Source: Cotesia glomerata (taxonomy: Eukaryota > Arthropoda > Insecta > Hymenoptera > Braconidae). From it: DNA of 64,000 nucleotides. Shown one piece after another: positions 38,429-52,211 of this stretch. The stretch covers positions 31,223,525-31,287,524 of the forward strand of contig NC_058159.1 of NCBI RefSeq assembly GCF_020080835.1, given 5' to 3'. The position numbers and the translations under genes are program-made. The first letter of the stretch is position 1. Each line of letters begins with the position of its first letter. The notes beneath the pieces were generated by a model that was not told the DNA's origin, did no database searches, and was given only the letters and a program-made list of their open reading frames with translations.

Positions 38429-41400
38429 TCAACTGTAGTTGTTGTAGTTGTTGCTTCTGTCTTCGAATCTTTTGTGTACTCCGGAGAAGTTGTTCTCCCG
38501 TCCACCTCCACGTCCTCCACCGTAGCCCCAACGACCTGAAGATAAAAAAAATTAACATTAATATTTAAATAAATTTTTTATGAAAATAAAATTAGCCTCT
38601 AATTTTTTTTTTATTAAAAAAAAAAAAATTTCATTTGTAATAAATTTGAAAAACTGTAAGTGCAATTTAAAAAAAAATTTTTAGTTTTAATAAATTATAC
38701 AAAATCAAAAATGTCGGCTAACTTTATTATTATTTTTTTAACTAATTAAAAAAACTCTAATAATTAACATTAACATTTAAATAAATTTTTTATGAAAATA
38801 AAGGTAGCCTATAATTTTTTTTTAATAAAAAAAAAATTTCATTTGTAATAAATTTGAAAAACTGTTAGTACAATTTAAAAAAAATATTTTTTAGCTCTAA
38901 TAAATTAAGCATAATCAAAAATGTCGGCTAACTTTATGATTATAATTTTTTTAATAAATTAAAAAAAAATTATTATAACTTACTTCTTTGTCCGTATCCA
39001 CCTCCATGTCCCCCGGATTTACTAGCGAGCTCGGACAGCTTGGGGTTGATGACTTGGTTAGCTTCTTTGAGTACGTTTATTAAATCTTTAGCTTGTCGAC
39101 TGTTTTGTGGCGTAAAGAAAGCGTAACTCGTTCCAGTGGCTTGAGACCGTCCAGTTCTTCCAATTCTATGAATGTAATCCTCCGACGAGGAAGGATAGTC
39201 GAAGTTGATCACATACTTAACATCATCGACATCTACACCCCAATAATAAAACCCGTTAGAAAAAAAAATACCAACAAATAACAACTAAACCATGTTAAGT
39301 AAAAAAATTTTACTTTTAAATTGAACATTTTTTTTTTATATATTTTAATTAACTAAAAAGCAGAAATGAAATGTTGAGGTTCAAATCTAGCTTGTGATGA
39401 GCGTGTTAAAAAAATGAAAATATAAAAGCTAATTATTAAAGGTCAACTTTACTAATCAAGAATTAGAAAAAAAAAAAAAAAATTTATGAATAAAAGTGTA
39501 ATAAATGACTTGTATGAAATGGTAGCTGAAATTGTAAAAGTACAAACCATATCACTGCTGAACATTGCATTCGATGTAAGCGCAAAGTATACTCCTCGGC
39601 GTTGTACAAAAGTTGAATGCAAGTTCAGATTGACGCTCGTATTTATTCACAAATAGCGATAGTAGCAAAATCAATAGATTGTTGTCTCGCACCGGCTGAT
39701 ATTGATAATTGGTCTTTAAACGGCGTGTGTGCGTGCAAGCCCAGAGCCTTTCAGCCAACCAGCGCGACGTTACCCGCGCACCACTCATAACTTACGTGGT
39801 ACACAGGCCGTACACAGAGGCACATTAATAAGTACATGCTTAATAAAACGCACGCGAATATCCGCATGTACATATCATATCATCTATATATCACTTTTCA
39901 TATATAGTCTATTTAAATAGAGCACAGACATTGAGTGAGCCATGGTTCTGATTGTATGACTTATTTTAAATGTTTCAAACAAATATTCTTTTCAAGATTT
40001 TTTGTTCATCGCGCACTCAACAGATTCTGTGCATCATGTGCCTCTGAAACAAAAGACAACCAGACTGATTAAAATAAATTACAAGATGCCCACACTCAAG
40101 CTCTAGTTCCCCGCTTCTCGTTTCTTATCCTTCGACACTTTTTTTTTTTAAATTTAAAATCCTAAAGTTTCCCTTTTCTTATACCTAGTTATTTATTTAT
40201 TTATTTATTTATGATGAAAAATTTAATGTAAAAAATTAGACCCTGTAAGAAAAATCTGATGAAAAAAAAAAAATAAAAAAAATTCTGTCAGTGTAAAAAA
40301 ATAATTTAAAGAAACTAGTCGAAGCATTTGAGACGAAAATTTAATCCTGAAACACCTTAGGGCGCCATAATCGTGACAACTCTTTAATAAACTCTTCACG
40401 AGCAGGCATCAACTTCATATAACCAGTCTGTGCTACATCGCCACCCTCCCTCGTACTGTTTCCCACTCTTATTAAACCCTAACTGTTATTGTTATTACTC
40501 AAGAAAATAAAACCAGACAAATTATCGATAATTATCAACGATCCCACCCTTCGCGAGTAGAAAAAAAATAATTCAAAAATCCGACACGTTTTAAACTGAG
40601 CCAGATTAACATCTTACCAAGTCCACGAGCAGCAACGTCTGTTGCTACAAGAATTGAACCTTTCTTGTTTCTGAATTCTGAAATAAATAAAATGAATAAA
40701 TTAGTAATTTTTAATTGTAGAAAAAAAATTTTTTTTAATTAAAAAAAAAATAGATTTTTTTTTTTTTTTTTTTTTTTTAATTAAAAAAACAATTAGATAA
40801 TTTACCTCTAAGAACATAATCACGTTCTTGCTGTGATTTGTCTCCGTGCATACACACGGCAGGCCAGCCGTATCTTCTTATGTTTCTAGTAATATTTTCA
40901 ACTTTTTTCTTAGTTTCTACGAAGATAATTGTTTTTCCACCGTCATCATTAACATTACCAATTTCTTGGAGCAAAGATCCTAATCTGCAATATAAATAAA
41001 AAATTAATTAGCAAAATAATTATTAAAAGTGACAAAAAATATTTTAATAAAAAATAAAAAAAAAATCAGATCTTCTCAGAGGTAAAAAATTCTTGTATAA
41101 AATCACGTTACTTCATAAAGGAATTTCATCATGTAAAAAATAAAATAAAATTCAAAATTTAATTAAAAAAAAAAAAACTTACTTTGTTTCTTTTTCATGT
41201 TCTTGGCATACATCAACAATTTGGAGAATGTTGTGGTTCGCACAGAGCGAGAGAGATCCAATATTCAATTGGGTGTAGTCAACGAGATATTCCTCAGCCA
41301 ACATTCTGACTTCCTTTGGCCAAGTAGCAGACCACATAAGTACTTGTCTGTCAGGTCTGATTTGCTCGATAATTTTTCTAATTTGTGGTTCGAATCCCAT

Positions 41401-42993
41401 GTCCAACATACGGTCAGCCTCATCGAGTACCAAGTACGTGCATCTGCGCAGATTGGTGGTGCCGCGCTCGAGGAAATCAATAAGCCTTCCAGGTGTGGCA
41501 ATAACAATCTCAACACCACGTTCCAGGTCACGAGCTTGGCTGCCCTTGGGAGCTCCCCCGAAAATGCATGTGTTCCTTACATAAGACAGAGATCCAAAAT
41601 CATTGGCGACTGTTTGGATCTGCTGGGCCAATTCTCTGGTGGGTGCAAGTACCAGAGCGATGGGTCCGTCTCCACGGTTCAGAGGTTGCTGGTTGTTGAT
41701 GTGAACGATAGCAGGCAAGATGTATCCAAGCGTCTTTCCTGATCCTGTTTGAGCAATACCGACCATGTTGCGGCCGGACATCGCAATGGGCCAACCTTGG
41801 GACTGAATAGCCGTCGGCTCGGTGAACCCTTGTCTCTTAATTCCCTCCATTACGTAATCCGGGAAGTTTCCTTCGTCGAAAGACTGGATTGGGTCTGGAA
41901 TTTCCTCTCCCTTAAGGGTAATTTCTTTTTCTAGTCGGAAAGAATCGATCTCGCGGTAGTTTCGCTGGGAAACGTTTGAATGTGGGATGTAGAAATCTTT
42001 CTTGAAAGGTTTCAGATTTTCGTAATCCCAGTTGGGTTTTTTAAGGGTGTTGCCTGCAGTTTTAGGGTTGTTTGAGTTCCCACGGTTTCCAAAGCGGCCA
42101 TTGGATCCACCAGTGTTTCCACCTCGTGCTCCGCCGAACCTATTACCACCTCCACCGCCGCCGAAGCCATTGCGCGGCGGTCCGCTGCTACGCTGAGCAG
42201 CTCCGCCTTTTCCTGCTCCACCACTACGGAATCCACCACCACCACCACCAGACGATGCACCACTGTAAGTCCTGGAAGTAATTTTATGTTAGGAAATAAA
42301 TTTAATAGCTGCAAGTATGGTGAATAATAATAATAATAATAATAATACGCGTATGCAATTTAAATATGACATTAATGTTAGAACTAGAGAATTTTTTAAT
42401 TTTTTTCAACAAAAAAATTTGTTCAAAAAAATTATCTTTAAAAAATTGCATTTTTAATTTTTAAAATTTCTGCATGTCAATTTTTTTGATTTTTTTTTTG
42501 CCATAATTTTCTTGATAAAAAAAATTATTAAATATCTGCTAAATTTATCATTATATTTTAAATTAATTATTTGGTCCAAGGACAATTTAATTATTTAAAA
42601 ATTAAATGGAGTCGTTTTGTTGCGAACATTGAGAGACGGATCCAGACAAAGTGTGTGGACACCGAAGGCATGTTTCGCGGATTTTATCTACCTCTCACAA
42701 GCATTCATGCTCAGTCGAAATACAAGACAGAGGCATGCCAAAATGAGAGGCCATAAGTTGCAGCTGAATTTTTTTTAATATAATTCAACGTGGCCTATGA
42801 TCATTGCGACGTACACGTAATGGCCGCCGACTATGATGACTACGATACGGAACGCGTTCAATGTAAATGTTATATAAAATATTTAATTACTAAATTTAAT
42901 AATTAATATTAATTTATTTATTTAGTTATTTACGTTGTTAATAATAATAATTGTAATTATTGGAGTTAAAATTAAATAATAATTTACTTACAT
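38429..42993 (-). CDS. DEAD-box RNA helicase A, p68/DDX5-DDX17 (Rm62) family
   Basis: Minus-strand coding exons are 42992-42993, 41183-42271, 40806-40984, 40618-40677, 38984-39232 and 38429-38535, giving 561 residues. The start codon is split by an intron, AT|G (42993-42992 joined to 42271), continuing TYSGASSGGG. A Gly/Arg-rich N-terminus precedes a complete core: Q motif near 149-157, AQTGSGKT 174-181, PTRELAQQ, DEAD 284-287, SAT about 315, and HRIGRTGR. The tail is short and RGG-rich (YGGGRGGGRENNF). p68-type helicases unwind RNA and act in splicing, ribosome and miRNA processing and transcription in the nucleus. A non-coding exon lies at 42994-43081 and another ends at 43198. The 1385-nt intron after VAARGL contains a candidate poison exon. 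Confidence 0.92.
38549..38960. repeat. Tandemly duplicated MITE-bearing segment in helicase A intron
   Basis: A segment of about 210 bp is repeated twice (about 38549-38750 and 38765-38960). Each copy opens ATTTAAATAAATTTTTTATG and ends ATGTCGGCTAACTTTAT, so each carries one AGTTAGCCGAC MITE (38582-38725 and 38794-38935). Duplication happened after the MITE landed. Confidence 0.7.
39796..40043 (-). other. Candidate poison exon in helicase A
   Basis: On the minus strand, GTCTTTTGTTTCAG|AGGCACAT is a strong acceptor and TGTACCAC|GTAAGTT a strong donor, bounding 248 nt. Spliced after exon 40618-40677 it reads E-A-H-D-A-Q-N-L-L-S-A-R and then TGA. It is also not a multiple of three, so inclusion would truncate the helicase before motif VI. 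CAGAGGCACAT at the acceptor (40036-40046) is exactly complementary to 39815-39825. A matching exon sits in helicase C (58053-58451). Transcript evidence is absent here, so this is a prediction. Confidence 0.55.
42372..42556. repeat. AT-rich MITE in first coding intron of helicase A
   Basis: Starts TTAATGTTAGAACTAGAGAA and ends AAATATCTGCTAAATTTATC, the same family as 14897-15072 and 60950-61140. Confidence 0.5.
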
Positions 42994-43081
42994 TTTTTTA
43001 ATTGGGATGTTGTGCTTCACTGTCCCGAAGAAAGATGTTGAATTATTTGTAGTAGGATGTTACAAAAAGCGGCTAAGATCT

Positions 43082-43420
43082 CTGGAATAATGTGAAAAAT
43101 ACAACTGGTTAATTGCTGGCGATTTAACTCACTGAGCCAGCTGGATTAAAATATCCAAAAACTAAATTTAAACGAGTGATTGAAAAATACGACTTACCCG
43201 TGCCGCTGATAGGGACGGAAAGATCGAGTCTCGAAAATGCCGGAAGCCACTTAACTTATCCTGGTAAGTGGGAGAGTCTTCTCTGCGCAGACAGCTATTT
43301 TGCGGCTCTGCACATGCGCAGTCGAGATAAAACACGTATTCTTTGCGCAGTTATATTGATTTTCGTAACTCTTTGTTCATTTTAGAATTTTTTATTTAAA
43401 TTAACATTATTTTTAAAGTG
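43082..43420 (-). promoter_or_regulatory. Helicase A promoter and 5' non-coding exon
   Basis: A GC-enriched block. A donor GGCACG|GTAAGT-type site at 43198/43197 (minus strand) ends a first untranslated exon. Upstream are three TGCGCAG motifs (about 43283, 43313 and 43344), one as CACATGCGCAG, which resembles the NRF1 / erect-wing consensus typical of housekeeping promoters. No TATA box is seen. The 69-codon plus-strand frame here is incidental. Confidence 0.5.
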
Positions 43421-44640
43421 AAAAATTAAATTTATTAATTTTTTATTTTTTTTTAGAGTTATTTGTAATAATTTTTACTTGTTATTTCTTTTTTACTTTG
43501 TTAGTCAGCAGGTAATTATGTACTACTCTAGTCAAGTTTGTAGTCAGTGCTCATGCGTGAACTTTAGTAACTAAATAACTGCATATTGATTTTTTTATTA
43601 AATTATTACAGCAAAATGGCGTTAGTTGTCCCGTTAGCTATTATTTGTCGCTTCTGGAAAAGTCCAGAAACAACTAGGAAAATTTATCGAGAATTTACTC
43701 GAACTTTTTATTGATCCAAGCAATTATTTTATGAAAAATCGAACAATTATGACAATAAATTTATGAATGAATCATTGCAGCAGACTTTTCAGAATTTTTA
43801 CAATTAAAAAAATATTTATACTAAAAACAAAACATTTAAAGAATTCATTAAAGTATTTTTTATTAAAAAAACTAAAAAAAGGTAAAATGTCAGCTGATTT
43901 CAACATTTGAGAAATTAAGAGTCAAATTTCTAATATAAAATTTATTAATAAAAAATATAAGTGTAAACTTAGAAGACAAAGTGATTTTTTATCTATTAAC
44001 AAAAAAAAAAAATTCAAATTTTTCAATTTCAACTTAGTCATTTTATTTATAAAATGACTGAATTACATTAAAGTTAGCCGAAATTTGTAATTTTTTGATT
44101 TTGCTTAATTTATTAAATTAGAACTAAAAAATATTTTTTTTTAAATTGCAATTAAGGTAAAAGCCCCAATATATGATCATGTACCAGTATATGATCACTC
44201 CAGGGGTTGGTATACCTATATTGGTGAATATAGTTCTACAAATACATGGAGTGATCATATACTGACATGATCATATTGGGCTTTTACCTTATAGTTTTTA
44301 AATTTTTTTACAAATGCAAAATTAAAAAAAAAATTTTTGTAATCATTTTTTTAATAAAAAAAATTATAAAAATTTTTAAATGTCGGCTAATTTTATTTTC
44401 ATATGACTGAATATTAAATTTAATAATAAAAATTATATTTTTTCACAACAAAATCTTATAAACTAACATTATTTTTTTATTTTTTTTAACCAACAAATTT
44501 GTTCCAAAAAAATTATTTTAAAAAAATTGCATTTTTAATTTTTAAAATTTCTACATGTCAATTTTTATTTTTCATTTTTTTTGCGATAATTTATTTGTTA
44601 TAAAAATTAAAAAAATTATCAAATATCTAATTAATTAACT
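43421..44640. repeat. Intergenic region with nested MITEs
   Basis: An AGTTAGCCGAC MITE (44071-44395) is split by a 140-bp element (about 44153-44292) with arms of about 48 bp (AAGGTAAAAGCCCCAATATA and its inverse) and TA at each side. A TTAGCAG-type MITE relative lies at about 44466-44640. At 43617 a 32-codon ATG frame exists, but nothing supports it as a gene. Confidence 0.65.
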
Positions 44641-47600
44641 TTTTTACAAACTATAATGATTAAAATAAAAATAAAAAATGAGGAATTACAGGACTATCAG
44701 AGGTATGAGGAAATAAACAAGGCATTTATATAAATACAATTGCAATATGTTTTTATTATTATTATTATTTTATTTTCTATCATAATACTGTATAACATAC
44801 AAGAAATGCACTTTAGTGAAACCTACAGAAGAGAATCTGAATGTAGAGCAATATTTGTATTATTATAAATTTAATTACATCGTTTAATTTAATTATTAAT
44901 AATTGAAAATAATTATTTTTATTTTGAGGATTTTGTTGCAATTAACGAGTTGTCTCCCTTAATTTTTTTTAATTATTTTATAAGATAAAAAGAAATAATA
45001 TCGAAGGCGATAACGACACTACACTGGGTGTTCCTTCATCATAATAAAGAATTAGTCCCTACCTCAAAATTTATTTAACCTTTTTAAAGTTTAAGTCTAA
45101 AGGACTGAAGTATTACGGTCGTAATGTTATACAACACTTATATATCACGTTATTCTTCCACAATGTCATGGTCAGAAAATAAATATGTTTTTTTATTATC
45201 CGCCACTTCAAATGACTCTTACAATTGTTCACTTTGTTTTTAAAATAAACACTTCAATTATTTTGATGCAACTAACTCGATCGGAATAAACAATCGGCTA
45301 ACGACCAGGGAACGGCTTCTTGGTACTCTCGTTTTATTTAATTATATATATATTTTTATATCACAAACTAGTATTTCAAATATAAAACATATACAAGCCA
45401 GCTAAAGTCGCCAGATTAAATTCATATTCATATACATTTTTTTTTTTTATTATTTATTCCTTTTATTATTTTCTCAATATTTTTTTTTTTTTAAGAATAA
45501 ATATATTGTTTGTAAAATAATTCACAATTAGTTAAATAAACTATTTATGAAAATAAACATACTTGTATGTGATAATTGATAATAATAATAATGTAATAAA
45601 TGATTTTGACTAGACTTTCGATGAGTTTGATCTATGAAAATATTGAAAAATACTTCAATAGAATAGAAAAAAATACATTTTACATTTTCATTATTAAACT
45701 GTATAATTATTTTATTATTTGTTAGTAAAAATAATACTAATTAATTGATAAATCAATTAGTTTTATTAATATAAATTAATAAAGATTAACGGATAATGAG
45801 ATGGTGTATATTAATATTAAGATTGCTTATTTAATTCAATCGAATTTATATAATTGACAGTTATTCAATATAAATACAATAACCGGCGTGTCACACTCGA
45901 GAAGAAAGGTAGTCGCTTGTTATTTACTTTATCTTCAAGCAATTAAATATTAACAATTATAGACCATTTTTCCCAGTAATTTTTCGTTACTTGCACATTT
46001 TATTTTCATTATTTATTATCAATATTTATTTATCAATCGTTAATAATTAATTAATTACTTCGAAATAAATAATACAATAAAGGAAGAATATTCGATTGAA
46101 TTTAATTTTTAAAATAAACTATCAAGTTTTATTTAGCCGTAATAGATATATTTTTTTTTTTTTTTTTAGTCATTAAATCACGGACGGCATCGTAATACAA
46201 ACGTATTTATTTGCAATAAATAAATATTTTTGTTTAATAATATACAAACACATATGTCGACAGTTATCGCAATTGCCTATACAACTTGTTAATTGTTTTA
46301 ACGTTGCGAAAGATCAGTCTTGTATAAAGGAGATAATAATTATATTTTATTTTATTATTACAAGTTATTTATGCATACTCGCGTTATAATATTACAATCA
46401 ATAAAAAAGTTTCATGTACGCGATATCACAGCGCTCAGCGTTGTAATTAAGGTACTCAGTATATTTTTTTAATATTTATAATTATTTAGTTATAAAAAAA
46501 AAAATTGTCACACCACACTATATACTGAGGCTTACGCGACATGACCAAAATAGTGATTATATTACGCGAAAAGTACAAAATAATAAAAAAAAAAAAATCA
46601 ATATTAAAAAGCAAATGTACCAAGGTGTCCAACTTGGCACAGATATTAATTAAATAAACTCAAATAAACTATACAGATAATAATGATGGCAATCACGATT
46701 TATAACTGTACAAAATACTAATTATTAAATAACAAATGTTGCAAGTACGCCTATCTTTCTCATCAGTTAGCGACACGTTTATTTTAAAATATTTTTCCTA
46801 ACAAGCAATCACTAAGTATTTTGTGTGCGTGTTGTCTTAAAATCATGTGTTAATAACACGTACGTTCAGCCGTTTTTTTTTTTAATTTTAATTATTTTAT
46901 TTTATTTAAAAACATCTCTTTATTCATTTTCTTTTATTATTTTTCAAAAAATAATTATCAGCTATTCTTAATATACCTAACACAGTCAGAGTACTCAGAA
47001 AGTATCAGTTAGCAGAGGTCTCGTCGTTGCCCCGTTTATTCTATTAACTATTTTGTAATAAAGTTGATTCATTATTATTTTATTGTTATTTATTTATCTT
47101 CATTTGTTTATTTTTTTAATTATTTCGCTCGCTCTAATCCTCGTTATTCTACCTTTCTCTCCCTCACGTTCGCTCGCACTTGCTCACCACTTATTTAGAA
47201 CGCGTTTAATAGATTTTTCTTTGTAAATAAGTTTCATTAAAATTGGTTTACAATAAATACCAATTTTTAAATTGGGAGACTCATAAACTGCCTTAATTTA
47301 TCAATAATAATGTTTTTTTTTTTTTTTTTCTCTTTACTCTTGTGTTATTAAATAAATAATTTGTTTGTATGTATCAATTTCCGCCAGTCGACAGCAAAAT
47401 CCCCATCGAGATAACATGATATGGTATACCACATATATAAAATTGATGAGATACGTTTCCCTATTATAACCATGCTGCGCATAAAAATTTTATTTCATTA
47501 AAATTTATCCGTGCGCTACACATATTACATATCACAGAGCTACGCGTAAACTCCCTATCGATATCCAAGTGACATATTTATTTATTTAAATTCTCTTTAA

Positions 47601-50222
47601 TAATATTAGATTACTCATTAATATTACTTATAAAAAACTTTGATATTATCATTGTTATTACAATTATTATTTTTAATAATTTAATTATTTTTTTTTCTTG
47701 CTAAAGTAAAAAAACTAAGTGTCATTATAAATTCGACAGAGAGAATACGCTAATGTACGGCAGCCTCCTGCAGTTTTATCACTTGCGATTTGTAAGCTTT
47801 CTCTTTTTATTATTTACTTTTATTTATCTCACTCATGCTCACTTTCTCTCTTTTTGCTATTTAATTATCCTCCATTATTTGTTTCATTTTTTTTTTTTTT
47901 ATTTAACAATAACTATCTCAGCGTCTGTCGATTGTCATGTTTGTTGAGGAAAAAAGCTTAAATTCGAGTAAAAAGATACAACAATAATATATCTCATTAC
48001 TTCCAAATCGGATTTTAATTAATGACACATCAATAATAATGATTAAAAATAATTAATAGAAAAAAAAATTGACGTGTGCGTGAGTTTAAATATGCAAGAC
48101 CACTTTAAACTAAAATTAATAATAACAACAACGATAATAATAATAATAATAATAATAATAATTAATAGTAGTATTTATAATTATAATATTATAGAGACTA
48201 ATTAAATGGCCTGACATAAACTACACAATAACAGAACGTGGCTCTTAAATAAAAAATACACTGAACAATTATTAAATTATCATCGAACAGACGCTAGATT
48301 TTCAATCAAGGATCACAATATTAGTTACAGTAAACATAATAATAGTAATAATAATAATAATATACAAACAATTTTGTTTAAATATTGGTCGCAGGGATCC
48401 TCGTTACAATAAATGATCATTTTCATTTTTTATTTATCCTCATTTGTTTGCTCTCTATTTATTTTTCTTTAACCTTTATTTATTAATTAAAAAACGCAGT
48501 ACTTGGGTATTTATTAAAATTGCCCAAGACTGAAAAGGAACTGCCCTATACACGAGCCATTAAAATTAGCGTTTGACACCTGTTAGCCTCGTAGTATTTC
48601 GATAGTAGTATAGTATCTTTATGCGACTTTACTTATTTAACAGATTATTAATGTTACATTACAAACAACCTAGACTCACAGAGTAATATAATAACTAAAA
48701 CGTAAATGATGACATAAAAAAAAAATAATAAGAAAAAACAATTTTTAAAAGTATGTTTTTTTTTTCTTCTTTTATCTTTATACTAATTAAATTTTTAGAC
48801 GCGTCAACTAAAACAGGTACAATTGGGTTTACGATTGGCAGCCACAGCCTGCACGTGCCTGCACGAGGGCGTGCAAAATGGGACCACTCGGTGGCCAGTT
48901 GCATAAATATAAACTTTTATTTATATTATTAACTCGTTGATCTAACAACAAATTGTTAATTACTTATTTTTTTTTCTTTTTAATTAGTTTTATTTCATAC
49001 AAAAATAAGGTACCGAGCTTTACAGCCATGCAACTACGCGCCCTTTTAACTTGACATTTGTTTATTTATTCGATAATAGTCAATCGTCCTTTTTAAGAGC
49101 TTCAAAAACATTGAAAGACGTTTTTAACCGAGACATATTATCTATCAGTCTCGAGTACGAAGAGATTTATTAATATCTAAAATCCCACACTGGTTTATTA
49201 AACTTTATTTTATTATTATTTTGTTTCTTATTGGACGCAGAGCTTAATTTTTATGCAAAAGGCCTTATTTGTTTTCTTACATCTTTTTAATTTTTAAATA
49301 GAATGTCTTCAGCATACGCAAAGTTATAAATAAACATTATAAATCATTAATCCTAGCCCACCCCCCTTCTATACGTTTCGTGCATTTCAGAAAAGCATAC
49401 AGATAATAGTTTTACATTATTACTGCAAAGAGATTACTATTCATCAATATAATATAATATTTTTAATGACCATCAATTAAAAACTACATCCGTGGTCATT
49501 TACCAAATATTGTTTTTTTTTTTTACGATTAATATATTATAATAGTTATTATTATACCACCGCTATCGAGCTATTATTTAAAGTCAAAACTCGACTGGAA
49601 TGTGCCTCAAATAATTGGCGCATTTATTAATTTAATTTTAATTATTTACCTTTCAATTCTTTTAATTATGTCCATCCCTTGATATCGCGTATCAGGATGA
49701 AATTGTACTTTGTAAAACAATAAATATATATGTGTAAAATTACCAGATAAACCGAAATATTCATTATTATTAATTGGCTATGATTTATAACATCGTAGGC
49801 CTTAGATAATAAATTTAATGAATAAGCTTGTCATGTGTTAACTTTGATTTTAGCGATTAAAGTTTATTTATCCTCAAGGCTGAAAATTTATTCGCCAATG
49901 AGCACCATTCCAGAAAAGTACGAATAGTATAACCACCAAACAACCAAACAAAAAAAAAAAAAAAAAAGAACTAGTATTATTAATATTATTATATAAATAT
50001 ATATGCATTAATTAAAATAAAATTATTAAGATTATTGTAAAGACATTAGACGAAGGAGATATATTGATTTAACAATAAAAAGCCCATTTGGTGATTTATA
50101 AAGAAAAAAAAAATTATAAGAATAATGTCAAAGCGTATTTTTTATATAACGCAATTGACGATAATAATTGATCCTTATTTCGACGCAAACTTTTATATAA
50201 ATTTACCTCTAGTACTGGAGAA
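44641..50222 (-). other. 5.6-kb non-coding stretch, possible long 3' UTR of helicase B
   Basis: No gene and none of the MITE families common elsewhere are seen. It contains ordinary A/T-rich sequence, short (AAT)n runs near 48130-48165 and 48345-48360, and many TTTATT (AATAAA on the minus strand). It starts directly after the stop of helicase B, where the minus strand offers a donor-like CTAGAG|GTAAAT (about 50214), so a spliced 3' UTR is possible. A regulatory or unannotated RNA role cannot be excluded. Confidence 0.35.
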
Positions 50223-52151
50223 TCACTGTTGAACGGGTGTTGGTGGGTAAGGATATCCGTAGGGTGAAACAGCTTGGAACTGACCGTATCCCATTGATTG
50301 ATATGCACATGCGTTGGCAGTTGGTGGTGGTCTGTTTGTCTGGAAGAACTTGTTACTAACTAGACTCTGTATTCCCGAATCAGTGTGACCGTTAGACGGC
50401 ATTAGGAATGGTGGTGGCATCGAGTAGACATTCTGCCCGTTCTGATTTCCAGCGTACGCGCTTTGTTGTCGTTGAGGATTCATGCTGCGGTTATTTTGAT
50501 ACGCGGAACGAGGCTGGTACCGTTGTCCTCCATTCTGGCCCTGGTAATTGGGAGAATTTTGGGACTGATGGTAGTTGTTTTGTTGGTAACCGGTGTTTGA
50601 TTGACGCTGTTGGGTCTGTTGTTGCTGCTGCTGTTGTTGTTGTTGTTGTTGTTGTTGTTGCTGCTGCTGCTGGTAATTGCCGTTCTGGTAATTATTCTGC
50701 TGGCGAGGAACGTATCCGTTTTGCTGGCGATGCATGTTGGATCTCTCATAAGAGTTGTGTTGCTGTTGTTGGTACACGTTCGTCTGCTGATTGTTGGACC
50801 AAGTGCCAGTAGGACTGCCGGCGTTGCCTCTGGGGCTGGAGTTCGGGTTGTTGTTTGGTGAAGATCTGGCAGGATTCCACCGCTGACGATTCTTGCCAAA
50901 CTGGCCGCGCTGCGCACTTGCCAGCTCAGACAGCTGTGGGTTGATTATCTGGCCAGCTTCCTCGAGCACGGATATCAATTCCTTGGCCTGTCGGGCGTTG
51001 TTGGGGGTGAAGTACGCGTAAGCTGTACCTGCGCTCTGACAACGTCCTGTTCTTCCAATTCTGTGGATGTAATCCTCGGAACTGTTTGGATAATCGAAGT
51101 TGACAACGTACTTAACATCTTCAACATCAAGACCACGAGCTGCTACATCAGTTGCAACTAGGATTGCTGTCTTGCCATTTCTAAACTCAGACAAAACGTA
51201 ATCACGCTCCGGTTGAGATTTATCACCGTGAATAGCAATCGCAGACCAGCCTTCCCGCTTTATCGCTTTTGTAATGTCATCGACTTTCTTCTTTGTCTCG
51301 ACGAATATTATCGTTTTGTTTCCTCTCTCACAGCCTATTTCTCTCAGTAACCCCGTTAGCTTAGACTCTTTCTCGTGTTCTTGACAAATTTCAACAATCT
51401 GACGAATATTGTGATTTGCAGCAAGAGTTAAAGATCCAATATTGATCTGAATGTAATCAGTGAGGAAATCTTCAGCAAGAGCCTGAACTTCTTTCGGCCA
51501 AGTTGCAGACCACATCAGAACTTGTCTGTCTGGCCTGATTTGTTCGATTATTTTGCGGATCTGTGGCTCGAATCCCATGTCCAGCATACGGTCAGCCTCG
51601 TCCAATACAAGGTAAGTACATCTTCTCAGGTTGGTTGTGCCTTTCTCCAGGAAGTCAATCAAACGTCCAGGTGTCGCGATGCAGATCTCAACTCCACGCT
51701 CGAGATCCCGGGCTTGGGGTCCTTTGGGAGACCCACCGAATATACAAGTATTGCGAATGCATGATGAGGATCCAAAGTCTCGTGCTACTGACTGGATCTG
51801 TTGAGCCAGCTCACGCGTTGGAGCTAATACCAAGACGATCGGACCTTCTCCACGGCTTAATCGCGGCTGGTGATTGATGTGTACCGTTGCTGGGAGGATA
51901 TACTACACAAAAAATATTAATTATTACTTAGTACCGAACAAAAAAGAAATTTTGGTAAATATTTACTAGTAGGGTCAACAATTTTCATTTTCATTTTTTA
52001 AATCGAAATTTTTATTTGATTTTGACATATTTTTTTTTTTTTTTAAATACATAAAAAAATTAATAATTTCCAAAAAAAAAAAAAAAATTAATCATCACAA
52101 TTTTAACGAATTTAAAAAAAAAATTGTGATATTCAACTTTTTAATTATTCG

Positions 52152-52211
<60 letters not shown>

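Noticed and set aside
39552..39788. 78-codon minus-strand frame in the helicase A intron
   Set aside because: It begins just past the candidate poison-exon donor, has no homology and no acceptor of its own.
41197..41742. 181-residue plus-strand frame
   Set aside because: It is the antisense shadow of the conserved helicase A core. Equivalent shadows occur over helicases B and C.
43176..43385. 69-codon plus-strand frame
   Set aside because: It lies over the helicase A first exon and promoter, with no family resemblance.
43617..43715. Small 32-codon ATG frame (MALVVPLAII...)
   Set aside because: Too short, with no splice partner or recognisable homology.
50408..50861. Plus-strand Val/Leu-rich frames over the CAG repeat
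   Set aside because: Poly-L and poly-V arise from reading the polyglutamine repeat on the wrong strand and frame.
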